The notes: generated by a model not told the origin, from the sequence alone. 64,000 nt of DNA from Lytechinus variegatus (GCF_018143015.1 NC_054741.1:55939048-56003047), one strand, 5' to 3'; numbered from the stretch's first letter, positions 46,992 to 59,862 are shown. Made by a program: numbers and translations.

Positions 46992-49900
46992 ATGTCTTCG
47001 AAAGTAAGTCATATTAATGGTATTTATGTTCAAAGGTAGAGTAAGTTTGCGGATTGATAGGGGTCCTGTAATAATGACTAACGTTAGATTATTTTTTACT
47101 ATTAAATATTTACCGGTAGCAGTCTAAGTTAAATAAGTTAATCAATATCACCCAGTACCATACTCATAATACCACTCCAGTAACCATGCCATGGTGAAAA
47201 ATACCAAATGAATTGGCCAGAAAAAGAGCCAATCATTTCAGCAGGAGTTAGACATAAACTAAGAACAGATTAACAACATTAGTTTAGACTTTTCTTATTA
47301 TTATGTTGCCAGGCAGCCCAGGGCCCATGCAGGGAGCAGAAAAAAAAGTTGAAAAAAAATTTCTGAGTCTGACCCAATTATTGTGAATAACTCATCTGTG
47401 CAGTCACAGATCAATATAACATATTAAATATTTATGTTCATTAATAACTGTTTTAAATATCATTAATATATTTTAATAGACATTATTTTCTTTATTTTGA
47501 TTTTAGTAATATTATCGTTGTTGATATCATTATTATTATGTTTTAGCATTATAATTTTCTCAATGAATTTTATCATTATCAAATGAATGTTTGTTATCCC
47601 CCTGCATTCATTCAATGAACAAGGTTATGATATAACCATGTTCTCAGTTACATCCCCATGTGTGGCAAAATAATGGTGGCAATGTTTGGCTTAATTTCTC
47701 TTTTTATATAAGACAAATGGTTGATTTTCTAACACTGTCATTTTTCATTACAGCTATTCACCATATAACTTGGCACATATGTAAATTTAATTCTTTAAAT
47801 CATTTTTTTCTTGATTAAAAATAGAGATTGAAAAATGAAAATTTTCTTGCCATCTTACTTTCCACCGATAGAGGATGACACAAGAATATGCCCAAAATTC
47901 AAGTTTTCGAGCGCTCTGGTGAATACAAAAAGTATTCCAAAGTTAATAATGAAAAATAAATTGCAACTTTTTACTATATGGAAATTAGTAATTTTGGTCC
48001 CAAAAGTGATATGTTAATGATTTTTCAACGTGTGTGTTATGTACAACGTACATTGGCATACCATAGTCCTACCTGTAGATTCCCACAGGCAGGATGGTTG
48101 CAGTGAACAAGTGTTATCCCCCTTTTTGAAAAAAATACTCATTGTACATGTACGGTAGTTGCTTCAGAGTTAGCACTGTTGCTTCATTGAATTGCATAAT
48201 GCAGGCAAGACTGAGATGTGGTCCACTTGTTATATATCTCTTGAAATATGTTTGATTTTATCTAGGTATCTACCCCTCGTTTGATCAGCAAAGTTGGAAC
48301 AAGAATATTAACGTGTGAACCTACTGAGCTCTATAATATCCTCCAACAGGCTACTGTCTTTCCTGCGCTAAGTGATCCAAACTACCTTTTACTATTAGGT
48401 GAGATTATTTTACTGCCCTTTTCAGAATTCATGCTGTGTGTAGCTGATTTTGTTGAACAACTCAGGCAAGAAGAAAATAGATCAGTATTTGATTACTAGT
48501 ACCGTAACTAAAAATCAAACCATTTCATGCTAGAAATAACTTGGAGGATACTCAGTTAATAATAATAATGGGCATTTGTATAGCGCCATCTATCTAGAAA
48601 TATTCTATTCCGGGGCCTGTTGTTATTATTATTACCCCGGCTTTAGCTCGAACTGCCCTTCAGCACTCGTGCATTCAAGAAATTAATCGTGCCAGGTACC
48701 CATTCACCTCACCTGGGTTGAGTGCAGCACAATGTGGATAAGTTTCTTGCTGAAGGAAATTATGCCATGGCTGGGATTCGAACCCACGACCCTCGGTTTT
48801 TAAGTCAGAAGACTTATCCACTGGGCCACAACGCTCCACCTCCAGTTGTGAAATAATACATTTTTTTATTGCTATATCTAGAAAATGTTTCCTCCATATA
48901 AACAAAGCAGTACATTTTTGCAAGTACCCGAATGGCTTGGAAGACCTCACCCCTCCCCCTTCCAAAATGATGATGACCAATCAATGGCCATCACTTCTGA
49001 TGTTTGTTTCTCTATCAAATTATGTTCAAACCTCTCATAACCTTCAAGAAATATTTGTTACCCTTTTTGCATATATTATCTATTCCTTCAACAGATGCCA
49101 GACAGACAAATGAATATAATGAAAGTCACATCTTAACATCCAAAAGAGCACCAAGGGTAGGTTCTAAATTATGACTGCACAATGCTATGTATTTGATTAT
49201 CACCAGCTGTGATATCACATGGAATATGATTTTTTTTTCAGCTTAAAGGAAACCAAAACCTAAGAAGACAAGTAATCTTATTGGAAAGAGTAAAATATGA
49301 GGAACAATTTGAAAAAAAGTTCATCAAAATCGGTTAAGAAATAAGCAAGTTATGGGAATTTGAAAACTCTTGTTATACTTTCTGTGGGCATCCTCAAGTT
49401 GGCAAACGTGCTTCAAAAAATGGCTGATTTTGTGGACAACTCTCCATTTGTTTTGTACACAAATTTTCAGATTTTCCTCATCTTTCAAATTGAATCTTGC
49501 CTCCTGAGCACAACATATGTCATGGGAAAATATAATCCACACCATATATGTCAAGGTCAGGAGGAGATAATGTGAAATATGTAAAATAAAGGGGAAAATC
49601 TGAAAATATGTGTACAAAACAAATGGAGAGTTGTCCACAAAATCAGCCATTTTGAAACACGCTTGCCAATTTGAGGATCCACATAGTAAATACAACAAGA
49701 CTTTTTAATAGTCCATAACTTGCTTATTTCATAACCGATTTTGATGAAATTTTTTTAAAATCGTTCCTCTTATTTTACTCTTTCCAATAAGATTACTTCT
49801 CTTCTTGGGTTTTGGTTTCCTTTAATAGGGTAACTTGTATAAGGCAATGAATAGCTTTGCTGGTATCATTTCACAGTTTGCTATGCAGGAATGTTATGGA

Positions 49901-52900
49901 TATATCATAATTTCATTAACAATCAAAGATTGTTATACCCAATATTCATAAAAGCCTAAAAACACCATTTTCAAAAACATTATTTACATGATATGATATT
50001 ATAGGATATAATATGATATGTATAATATGTAATATATGACATATGATATTGTATGGCTTGATGTTATATGATACGATAGATAATATGATATGTGATATGA
50101 TACAATATATCATATCAGATTAAAGATATGGTATGATTGATGTGGTATGCTATGAAATAACTTTCAACATAATACTGTACCACTTTTTTTTCCTTTTTTT
50201 GGGGGGGGAGGGGAAGAAACCCCATTAACATTAGACATTTGTGAGGAAATAAATTATGACATGGAAGGCAATGTCTACTGTATATGTTTTTTGTTTGTTT
50301 TGTTTTCATTTAGACTGCAGAAGACAAATTTCTGGTTCCGTATGGTGCAGAAATTGAATGCAAAATGCATGTGATCGTCCTTGATAATAATACTACAAGT
50401 CTTTCAAAAAGAGAAAGTAAGTAACAAAATATTCTGATAATTATTTTTTTATATTTCTTAATCCTTCAAATTTAAAAAAGTACACACTACTGTCACTACT
50501 ATACATGCTACTTTGTTTCATGAAAAAGAGGGCCTCTTTATTAATTTCAGTAAAAGTTTAAGAATTGATGGAAAACACAATCCACAATTAAAGCTTTTAT
50601 TCAATGATACATGCATCTTGTAAAAGAAATTCAAAATTCTTTGTGATTTTCTTCAGGTCCAGCCTTTAAGTGTGCCAAGGTGATGGCAGAGGCAGGAAGT
50701 AGAAACCCAGTTCGGATTCTAAGAGGAGGTTATGAGGAATTCTCTGCACTCTATCCCTTCCTCAGAACACAGAAGGTAAAGTAACATTGACATATTCTTG
50801 TCAACATTTCATAATTATTTATGAAAAAAAAATTCTATTCAAAGTTTCATACCTCAATTTCACATACATAATAACATACTTACCAAAGAAAATTTATGAA
50901 TAATTATTCAAAATCCATCACATGCATAAAATCATTTGAGAATTAAAAAATGACAAATGTTATTCATTTATATTTTTCATGGAAATTTTGTCTGCTAAGG
51001 AATGTTAATTAAAAAATCCAATATATTGTCATTTAGGTTTTCTAAAACAATATTTTTTGGTTCATATTTCATTTTTTTAATTATGAAAAGTGGTTGGAAT
51101 GCGTGGACATGAAATTCACTCTCAAGCTACCTAAAACCCACTTTTCCCTTCATCTTAATAGATTCTTCCACTTGCAGATCCATGGGGTGGAGTTTGGGGT
51201 TTAGGGGCATAGCTGGCTCCCCCCCCCCCCCTTTGAGAGGCACAATTTTAAAATTTGTTATGCGTTAAAACACGAGTGTGCCCTCCCCTCCCCTTTTGAA
51301 AGTGAGGACTTTTTTTGGAGGGGGGAGCTAGTCAAATTTTTCCTCTGGAACATGTGCCCTCCCCCCATTTGGAAGATCCTGGATCCACCCTTGGGTTTTT
51401 TCTTACTTCTGACTTTTTTGAAAATTTAAGTTAATGAAAAAAATCCTTCCATTTTGAAATTCATGCTCACCAATTAAATTAATTCCTTATCTTTCTAAAC
51501 AGATATTATACATGCCACAAGAGATGGATGAACTTCGACCTTACCCTGTTGAAGTACTTCCAGGTCATCTGTACCTTGGTAATTATCAGCAAGCATGCAG
51601 TCCTGGGGTGAAGAAAGATCTGAAGATCAAAGGAGTGTTGCACATCTCACAGGATGCTGAGGAGTTGTAAGTCTACATGGGTATATCATCCAGGGGTATT
51701 TTTTTTCACCCAGACCATCTAACCTCTTGAACAGCCCATAGCATTGTGTGTTTAGTATACATGTTTCAATGGGATGTTCTTAAATGTGCTATACCTATGA
51801 TGGCTTCATACACGGGGCAATTTTTCACTTAGAAATTATTAAGCTTCTTTGTTTTCAAATTTCAGATAAAGTTACAATGAAGTCTGCATAAGTTGACATT
51901 CCATATTAATAATGTCAGCATGAAAAATTACTATTTAATCTTAGGGGTTAGCATTTTTTTTCTCCGGCTATTGCGATGTTGGGTAGGCCTACAGCAGGCA
52001 TTTCCTGTACTATGCTTATTTTTATTCATAAACTTAATTGCTTGCAGCACACCCTCTTGAAATTGATTACTATTTTGAAAGGAATTTAATTGATAATTAG
52101 GATAAAAATCTAGGGATTTGAAAAAAAATACTTAGTATGGTAAGAAGGTAAGCAGAATACTGTTTAATATATGAATTACTCATATGGCTCTTACTACCAA
52201 TTATAAATGTGACTTTTTGTTTACTTTGTGAATGTAGTGAATATCATATTGTAAAATAAAACCCAGCTACCCCCCCCCCCTCCCCTCCCCTCCCATCCAC
52301 AGTCACACATTCACAAACATGCACTTAATTCATCATACACATATTTTCATGTGAAATAATGTATTGAGCTGCACTGGCTATGAGCTCTTTTATAATTCAA
52401 CGTTTACTTTTAGGAATAAATGTGTAAACTTTGGTCATATTTTTCTTTCATTATAGGCAAGAGGGGCTTGTTGGAGTTGAACTAATGCACTGTCCTCTGC
52501 CAGATGGAAATGAAGCAGACATGTTATCACAGTTATCACAAGCTTGTCAGTTCATAGGTGAGAAAAGGTTTTCAAAAATTGATTGATGATGATGTACTGG
52601 AAGATTTTACATTACTTGTTAATAGACTGGGCCTTGGTCTTAATCCTTTGAACCTGAAAAGCTGGAATACCTGCTTCAAGTCATGTAAAATCGAAAAGCA
52701 AGGGTTTTAGATATCAGATGACCTTTAAAAATGATGTCATTTTAGAGATATTCAGTTGATAAATTCATTTTATAATTTCACCCGGGGGGCCACTTCCATT
52801 CACGAGTGGATACCATGCGCGACCATGGGGTCTCAAGAAGCACCCTAAACACGTAATTTCAATATTCTGAAAATGCACCCCTTAACAAGTATTGGGGTGT

Positions 52901-55408
52901 CAAACCCTACCCTTAGCAAGTATTGGAAACAAAACGATAATCTTGGCAAATATTCCCTGAAATGAACCCCTAAACAAGTACAGGAATGTTTTATTGTTAC
53001 GGGTCCTTCGGTCGTCGGCTTTACCTTATTTGGTTTAGTACGACCCCACCTTCTACACCTCACGCAAATCGGACCTTAAACACGAAGTGTTGGGGAAAAA
53101 AGGACATTTTTTATAAAACATTTTAATTTTGTTTTATCATCCCCGCAAATTTGACCCTAAACAGGTAATTGTCCTAGCGAAATAGATACCCTTTTTTCAT
53201 TATTTTTGTGTTTTTGACACCCATCGTGAAAAAGATGTCCTTTTTACATGTTTTTTTGGTCGCGCATGGTATCCACACGTCAATGTAAGTGGCCCCCCCC
53301 AGGAATTTCATCGACGGTTGGCTTTCATTTATAAGGTTTGAGCATAAAAAAGACCAAAATATCATACCGTACCTAGAACGCTTGTGCAATAATACATAGC
53401 GAGTTGTATACAGACTATATGAAAGCTATTGCTGAATTTTCTTCCTTCAAATGAGTGATTTTTTAGAAAATTTTGAGATTATCAGTAGTACGGTTAGCTA
53501 AACAACATCAGCCAGGCCAGGCCAGGAACCAGCAGAGTAAGGTGCCGCTGACATTGCTGGGCTCGAATCATGACAATAGGAGATCATTTATTTCAAATGT
53601 CATGTATTCATTCATTTTGCTGATAAGCTTGATATCGGCTGATAATTCAGGGTGAGGGTCACGGCCGTCCCAATTAATTCAGGGTTCAAAGGTTTGATTA
53701 AAAGTGCATAGTATGAGAACATTTTAAGAAGCCTCATGTTGTCATTTGCTGGTCTCGAGTCAATCGTTCATACTTTCAATATAGAAATGTATACCGGTAG
53801 TTTGTGTGACATATCCATTATGTAGCATGTAAGGTTCCATGAGGGGGAACATGGATGATTTTTACTACAGCTTTAATATATTGGAAGTGTAAAAATGCTC
53901 TTATATGCTTTGTGTGCTACATAGAAAGTTAGCTTTTGCATTTCTTTTTTTTAATGAAGGAACAAATTGACGAGAGGCTTGCATTCATGCCATAAGTCAT
54001 TACATCAAGTTGAATTAAATTGATAAAGGTTATTTTGTTTGATCAGATGGTGCAGCTCCGGATCCATGGCTTTATAATTCAATTGATTCATATTCAAACG
54101 AGTAAAATTAAAAAATAAAAATACCAAGTCAAACATATATAAAACATGAACTGAAAAGTTATGTAAATTATCTGAAGAAACAAATTCATAAAAGATAAGT
54201 ACACATAATTCAAACAAATGAAGAATAATGTACCTATACATGTATATACTATGGTGGCCCCAAATTAACACTAAAAATTAATTGTTGCAACACACAAACT
54301 CATCTCAGTATGATACAGTGACTATTTATGCATTGTGCTACAATTCTGAATAAATTCATCCATATTTTGTTTCATCCAATAGGAAAGCATGTAACAGAGA
54401 AAAATGCAATTCTTGTAAGTAGTGAGCATGGGATAAGTCGGAGTGCCGCAGCGATCCTAGCCTACCTTATGTATCATTACAAGTGGACTTTACAGGTAAG
54501 CCATGAAAGTTGAACTGTATGCATGTGTGTGTGGAAGAATTAGTGAAGGGAAGTTCACCCTGACGATAAACGTGCTGTCAATGAAAACAGAAAACCTAGA
54601 GAAAAATATGTAATACTGATTCATTAAGACTGAAAACAGACGTGGGTATGAGATTAGGTATATACAAGTAATTTAACTCTTTTTTTTTTTTAAGAAAATG
54701 GATTTTTATGGAATTTTCATCGTATATGACACATGGAGAATCAGTTGGCACGTGATGTCACAAATTCAAAATTAAAAAAAATAAATAACTCCTTTTATTT
54801 AATCGTTGATGGATTTTCATCAAATCTTCATTTTTTTCTTATCTTTTTATTAAAAACCAACTCTATGTCACGGTGGACTTCCCATTGAAACTCATATCAA
54901 GGATGACAACCAGAAGGTCATTTCTTAGAGAAAAAATCAGTGATTTTCAGAAAAGTGTTTGTTTAAAAATTTCTACCAAGGATCATAAATCAAGATGTGG
55001 TTCAGGGTTATTTTACCTTTTTTATAGGCATTAAGGCTTTCCAGTTTTCACATTCTTTGCATGTTCCGGTTTATAACCATCAATTTCTTCAAGAGAGCTT
55101 ACAAAATTGAGCAACACCTCGCATAATAAGTTTAAAGTTGATGTTGTCTACAAACAATAAGATTTTGATGTGTAGTATGTTTCACGGTAACACCTCAAAT
55201 ACTAAGTTTACAGGTTGATGTAATCTATAAATAGTAAGATTTTGTTTACTCCCACTATTTGTCAACTCAACAGAAAGCATACAAGCATCTGCAGACCTGC
55301 AAGAGCAACATCAGACCGCATCGAGATTTCATTTCCCAGCTCTCAAAATGGGAGGAACAGATATTTGAAGAAGGCGTACAGACAGATATATCAGACCCAT
55401 ACTACTGA
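46992..55408 (+). CDS. STYXL1: STYXL1 (MK-STYX), catalytically dead dual-specificity phosphatase
   Basis: This is an inactive relative of MAP-kinase phosphatases. The mammalian protein binds G3BP1 and the mitochondrial phosphatase PTPMT1 and affects stress granules and apoptosis. Nine exons: 46992-47003, 48266-48398, 49095-49156, 50314-50416, 50657-50775, 51503-51666, 52457-52557, 54383-54495, 55274-55408; 942 nt encode 313 residues, as in human. The N-terminal rhodanese/CH2-like domain starts [10 protein letters not shown] and includes [30 protein letters not shown] leads to the phosphatase-like domain ([15 protein letters not shown]). The signature is [20 protein letters not shown]244-S245 stand where active enzymes have His-Cys. 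The C-terminus DPYY matches human DPLY. Exon 1 encodes only MSSK, so the start depends on that splice; the next in-frame ATG is far inside the protein. Confidence 0.95.
48166..48232 (+). mobile_element. Tail fragment of the DR1-bearing repeat family
   Basis: TTAGCACTGTTGCTTCATTG..ATGCAGGCAAGAC..CCACTTGTT is a diverged copy of 9498-9560, the right end of the tandem-core element. It is directly upstream of STYXL1 exon 2. Confidence 0.6.
48556..48840 (-). mobile_element. tRNA-derived SINE, reverse orientation
   Basis: On the - strand the A box TGGCCCAGTGG (48818-48828) and B box GGTTCGAATCC (48775-48785) head a body shared with 5766-6051 (CACATTGTGCTGCACTCAAC, GGTGAGGTGAATGGG, AGCCGGGGTAATAATAATAA). 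The tail is GATAGATGGCGCTATAC..ATTATTATT. It is in STYXL1 intron 2. Confidence 0.88.
49247..49821. mobile_element. Long hairpin MITE, ~575 bp, TTAA target duplication
   Basis: The ends AGGAAACCAAAACC and GGTTTTGGTTTCCT lie between TTAA (49243-49246, 49822-49825). The two halves are inverted copies over most of their length, e.g. CAAAAAATGGCTGATTTTGT then GGACAACTCTCCATTTGTTT in one arm and the complement in the other. Open frames on both strands mirror each other and are not genes. It is in STYXL1 intron 3. Confidence 0.85.
49985..50150. repeat. AT-rich (ATATGAT)-like simple repeat
   Basis: Irregular repetition of TATGATAT and GATATGATA words over ~165 bp in a STYXL1 intron. Confidence 0.7.
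52781..53303. mobile_element. hAT-like CCCGGGG element, copy 3, inverted orientation
   Basis: The ends CCCGGGGGGCCACTTCCATT and (inverted) CCTGGGGGGGGCCACTTACA enclose the same interior as copies 1 and 2, in reverse. AATTTCA flanks both sides. It is in STYXL1 intron 7. Confidence 0.82.
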
Positions 55409-55487
55409 AAGCAACGACAATACTTTGTTATAGTTCTCAGGCAGCCAATTCAAAACAATTTTTTTTTGAACTATGCAATATATTAAG

Positions 55488-55493
55488 AATAAA
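55488..55493 (+). terminator. STYXL1: STYXL1 poly(A) signal
   Basis: AATAAA lies 80 bases after the STYXL1 stop codon, with a T/G-rich element (GCTTGTGTTTTTTC) about 15-25 bases downstream. Confidence 0.7.
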
Positions 55494-55810
55494 GATCAAA
55501 GCATGAGCTTGTGTTTTTTCATGAAGTCTTTGTGCTTGTTTATAAAGTATAAAGGTGTGTGAGAAATTATCATTACATCAGTACTGCCGTATCTCTATGC
55601 AACCTTTACTGGTAATTTATGTTAGAATGATGATTGATTTAGAGCAATCTGAACTTGGGAATGACTTTGATCGTAATCAAAGTCTTGTGATAAAATCTGA
55701 AGTTGTGATTGATTCTAATCCGTTATAACTCTTTATGACATGGCCTAAAAGCATTTCATCAATGTAGTGCTGGAATTGGAAATTAATTCCTTATTTTTAA
55801 CAAAAGATCT

Positions 55811-56023
55811 GGGGGGTGTTTCACATAGATTTAAGTATGACTTGGAGTTGTACTTAAATACAGAATTGTGCGAGGTATGAAAAGCTTGACCACAATGGTC
55901 AGATCATGTCATGAGGACGTGCACTACTGCGTATCTATCAATAAGATTGTGCGTTGCATTTTAAGTACACGTCTGCATTTAAGTGCGACTAAAGTCATTC
56001 TTAAGTCTTTGTGAAACACCCCC
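55811..56023. mobile_element. Hairpin MITE (GGGGGTGTTTCACA family)
   Basis: The ends GGGGGGTGTTTCACATAGAT and (inverted) AGGGGGTGTTTCACAAAGAC have inner arms TTAAGTATGACTTGGAGTTG / GTGCGACTAAAGTCATTCTT. Non-coding. Confidence 0.7.
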
Positions 56024-56940
56024 TGGAACATTTTCTACATACAAAATCTGCTGTACCGTTTGTGCCAATTTTGTCTATTGTAATATACTTCTCTGCTTTG
56101 AAATTATATGTGATCAAAAAGATTGTCCACCTGGGCATTGTTACAAATTCATTGGTTGTATCTTTACAAAATGCAAAACCATTGTGCTCTAATACATTGG
56201 TCCACCGAATAATTGCTGGAGGTATTATTGACTTTACAGCTTATTTTGAAAGAATGATAAAAAATATGCAAACTATTGCCTTGTTCATTTTTGTGTGATT
56301 TAAGATGTTTCTATCTTATATCATCATCTACATGTACTTTCTTTGATTATGCAAGAATTCAATGAAGGTATTAAGCGAAATGAAGATCAAGGAATGCTAA
56401 TCATTCATATTGAACATTACACAGCTTTCAACAAAGGATTTCATGATCATTGTACTTATGCATTACGAACAAATCAACTTTGTTATGAAATGTTCAAAGA
56501 ACTATTTTCTCCACTTTGCAATATTTTAATATTTTTACATCCCTGCAATGAATATTTATTTGTATTCTAAATAAATGATTTGTCAGTTCCAGGTGCTCAT
56601 GTAATAAATATATTTTCCCCCACTGTATTTTCCAGGGGAAAATTTGGAGCTCAATGATGTATTGAGCATGAGCATGCTTTTCTCCCCCAGCAAAAATATT
56701 GAAAACTATATGGAGCCACTGCTGAATCCCGGGCATGGTGAACAGCTGGTTGTATCTATTAGGAAACCCTTTCAGAATGGGGGGTACAGACTACAGACAA
56801 CTAGAACAAGATCAAAAGCTCAAAATTTACCATTCAAAAATATTCAGTTTAACTTGCCTATATGTAATATAACTTTGTACAAATGCACCACATTAAGATA
56901 AGATAATCTAATCGACTTGTTCTTTAAAATGAGCAGTTTA

Positions 56941-57015
56941 ATGATAATAATAAACAATAATGCTCAATTCTTGTATAGCGCATCACACATAGCATGTCCC
57001 TATGCCCTTCGCATG
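56941..57015 (-). mobile_element. SINE tail fragment
   Basis: AATAATGCTCAATTCTTGTA then TAGCGCAT matches the tail of the SINE family in reverse; the head is missing. Confidence 0.5.
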
Positions 57016-57410
57016 TCCTTTTTCTCTATTATTCACATCACTTCTAGCAGTTCTGCACTAAATAGCTAATGTACATTTTTAAAACAATGGTTTAACTTGC
57101 CTCTATTTTTTGTGTTTTTGACTTTTTTCATGTAATTTCTTAATAACATACTGGTATTTCTTATAGAAAAATATTTTACTCCTAGATACTAGAGATATTG
57201 ACTATTGTAGATCTAAAAAGGAGTACAATATGCATAACCTGAGATACTATTGACATTATGAGCATACCAGTAGTCATTTATAAGCAACAGTCTGTATCAT
57301 TCTGGGGAGCTGCAAAACGAATGTATGAACATTCCAATGTTTACAATGTGTGAGCATTACATGATCATGTAGAATCAAATTAGAATATTATTTGAAATAA
57401 AACCCAAAAG

Positions 57411-57628
57411 CAGAGCTGCCAAGTATTACGGATTTTCAGCATTTAGTACTGAAAAATGAGAATACTACTGATGGTTTCAGGCAAAGCACTGATTTCTTAA
57501 GTTTCAGTTTTTACCGGTATGTATTTGTCCTATGGTATTTCTTTAAAAATACTGATTTCCTCAGCAAAATACTGATTTTCAGCTTTTTTTGTAATACTGC
57601 AATGTTCTTGTTCAGGCTGGCAGCTCTG
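57411..57628. mobile_element. CAGAG..TGCCAA DNA element, second copy
   Basis: The ends CAGAGCTGCCAAGT and (inverted) CAGAGCTGCCAGCC match 6303-6512, and the interior shares CTGATTTCTTAAGTTTCAGT and repeated AATACTGATTT. Flanks CAAAAG and CAAATA are compatible with a decayed 6-bp duplication. Confidence 0.7.
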
Positions 57629-58766
57629 CAAATATGTATTTATGAAAATTTAGTGGAGTCAGAATTGTGACCTGAATGCCTTGATTTCTCTATTAAGACC
57701 AAGGGTAAGGATGTAGAAGGGATTTTAAATAAATGAGGATAAGGATTTTCATAAGGGTTTGGTTAGAGGAAAGTTGCATTTCACTTGATACAGGAATATT
57801 GTACATACAGTCCCAACACTCAAAGAAGGCTTACTTGCTGACAATATTGTGATGGTCTATTTTGAATATTTTCTGCACAATAACAAAGGTTGTCTATCCT
57901 TACAATTATTCATGTACAATCAAGTTATCTTCAAATCTTCTACATGAAAAATCAACCAACGATTTTATCATTGATGTGATTGACGATTGATGTGAACAAA
58001 TAACAATATGCAATATACTTCCATTTCTGTATTCTTCTCTATTTATTAATAAGCATTGATGAATAAATTTCACTTATTTTGTACAACTTGTTTGTTGCAG
58101 TCTATGATATTGTTTGTATTTATTTCAGTATTGAGGTTTGAGTTTTGTATTGATTATTCTAATAGGTCTGCTATATTAGAGACCATGTATAAATCCTAAC
58201 AGGCTCTGCTTATATCAAGCCATTATTCAAATGCAGCATAACAAGACTTCATAATGTTACACTATATTTCTACTCACAAAAAAGGTTTTCTATTCTTATA
58301 ATTTCATATAAGTTCTTCTTTTTTTAAATTCAACCCAGCTGTAGATCTATTTGATGTGAACAAATGGTACTCCACAACATACTTCCATTTCTGCATCATT
58401 TCTTCAACAATTTCTATTTAATGCATATGTTCCTTTTCATTTCTCATGTCTTTTGTTTATTAGAACAAAAGAAAATCCACCTAGATTTGAGTTGCATAAT
58501 TTTGACATTATAAAGTTAACATGAATAGTAAAATAAAGGATTCATTATAATGAACATCATATTAAATTATTCAAATGGGTGGTATAAATGTATGTAAAAC
58601 CCCTCAAATGATGAGCTGATTTAATACAAACCCTTAATAAAGGTCAGTAGAAAGTACTCACCCCACAAATCTTCGTACTCCCCTTCATTGCTGTTGGCCA
58701 TCTCTAGGCAAATTAACATACAAAAAGTTTAATCTATAACAAAACTGTTTGTGACAGACCTGTACC

Positions 58767-59630
58767 AGGGGCGACTGAATAGTTTTTTTAGCCTAAACAT
58801 AGAAAGGATTAAGATTGAAGACCAAATTTGGTCCATACAATCTTTCACATTTCTTAATCCTACCAACCAAATTTCTTGGTCTTGCTATATTGGGTCTGAT
58901 TTTACAGGTTCCAGTATCAATGGCCCATAATTTCAAATCGGGTTTAATTCTAAACTCTAATCTAAATTTGTGGTTTTACTAGGGATAGCCAATAGTGGCA
59001 TCAATCTCGAACAGTATAATTTCAATGTAACAGCTTATTTTTGTCTTTGAATCATTCTTAACTGTTTTGGGAAGATAAATGAAATAGCTTTCTACACCAT
59101 TCATGAGTTAGGAAAGAGCACAGTAATCACAAGAAATATACAATGCAAGGAAAATGTTGACATTTATGGCTTTCCATAAGTTTAGCACAAAGTTAGACCA
59201 TGTTCTAAGTTAAACCTGACTTCAGAATACAGACCATAGTGTCTAATGAAAAATGTACAAACTTGAGTTGGCCTCCTTTTGGGTTAATGACATGGGATGC
59301 TTCTATTACTGGTATTTTTACTTCGCCTTGGTCTCAGGGTGATAGTGATGAACCCAAGTCTCATAAATAGACATAACCCATTCCAAGTAATTGGATGGGC
59401 TACCATCAAAAGTCTCATCTCAAATCATACTTATCAGCTGCAGAAACTTGACGACAGCTTGACACTCGGGTTTGTCAATTTTTTATGTATCTGTAAAATA
59501 AGACTAGAAATTGCTATGACCAAGAAATTTGGTGGGTAGCATTAAGAAACGTGAAAGATTTTATGGCCCAAGCAAGTCTCCGATCTTTGAATCTTTTCTA
59601 TGTTAGGCTCAAAACTTTTCAGAAGCCCCT
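58767..59630. mobile_element. Palindromic MITE (AGGGGC..CTGAA..AG ends) with nested MITE
   Basis: The left arm from AGGGGCGACTGAATAG through AGCCTAAACATAGAAAGGAT recurs inverted at 59589-59630. Inner arms CCAAATTTCTTGGTC also pair. The loop region is occupied by the MITE at 58922-59236. Confidence 0.65.
58922..59236. mobile_element. MITE, same family as 2202-2513, nested
   Basis: The left end GGCCCATAATTTCAAATCGG and the right end (AAACCTGACTTCAGAATACA then GACC) are inverted. Internal text (TTGACATTTATGGCTTTCCA, TTTAGCACAAAGTTAGACCA) matches the copy in CCT6. Confidence 0.7.
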
Positions 59631-59856
59631 CGTATATCATTGTTTTCATAAAGGGTCCTAACAGTCGAAACTCAAAAGTAAAGAAAACTACTTCCTTTCT
59701 GACATTTTGAATTTAAACTGTCAAATGTTTATAATCTCACAAAACTTCTGTATTCAATGGTCTCACCTCATTCTTCGAATATTTTACTACCATATTTTCA
59801 AAAAATTCTGGGTAATTTCAAATTTCCATAGATACAAATAGTTACACTGAAATACA

Positions 59857-59862
59857 TTTATT
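59857..59862 (-). terminator. ALKBH4: Candidate ALKBH4 poly(A) signal
   Basis: AATAAA on the - strand, about 105 bases after the ALKBH4 stop codon. Confidence 0.5.

Noticed and set aside
49324-49698. Overlapping open frames of 71 and 124 codons on both strands
   Set aside because: They lie in the arms of a palindromic MITE and mirror each other, so they are not genes.
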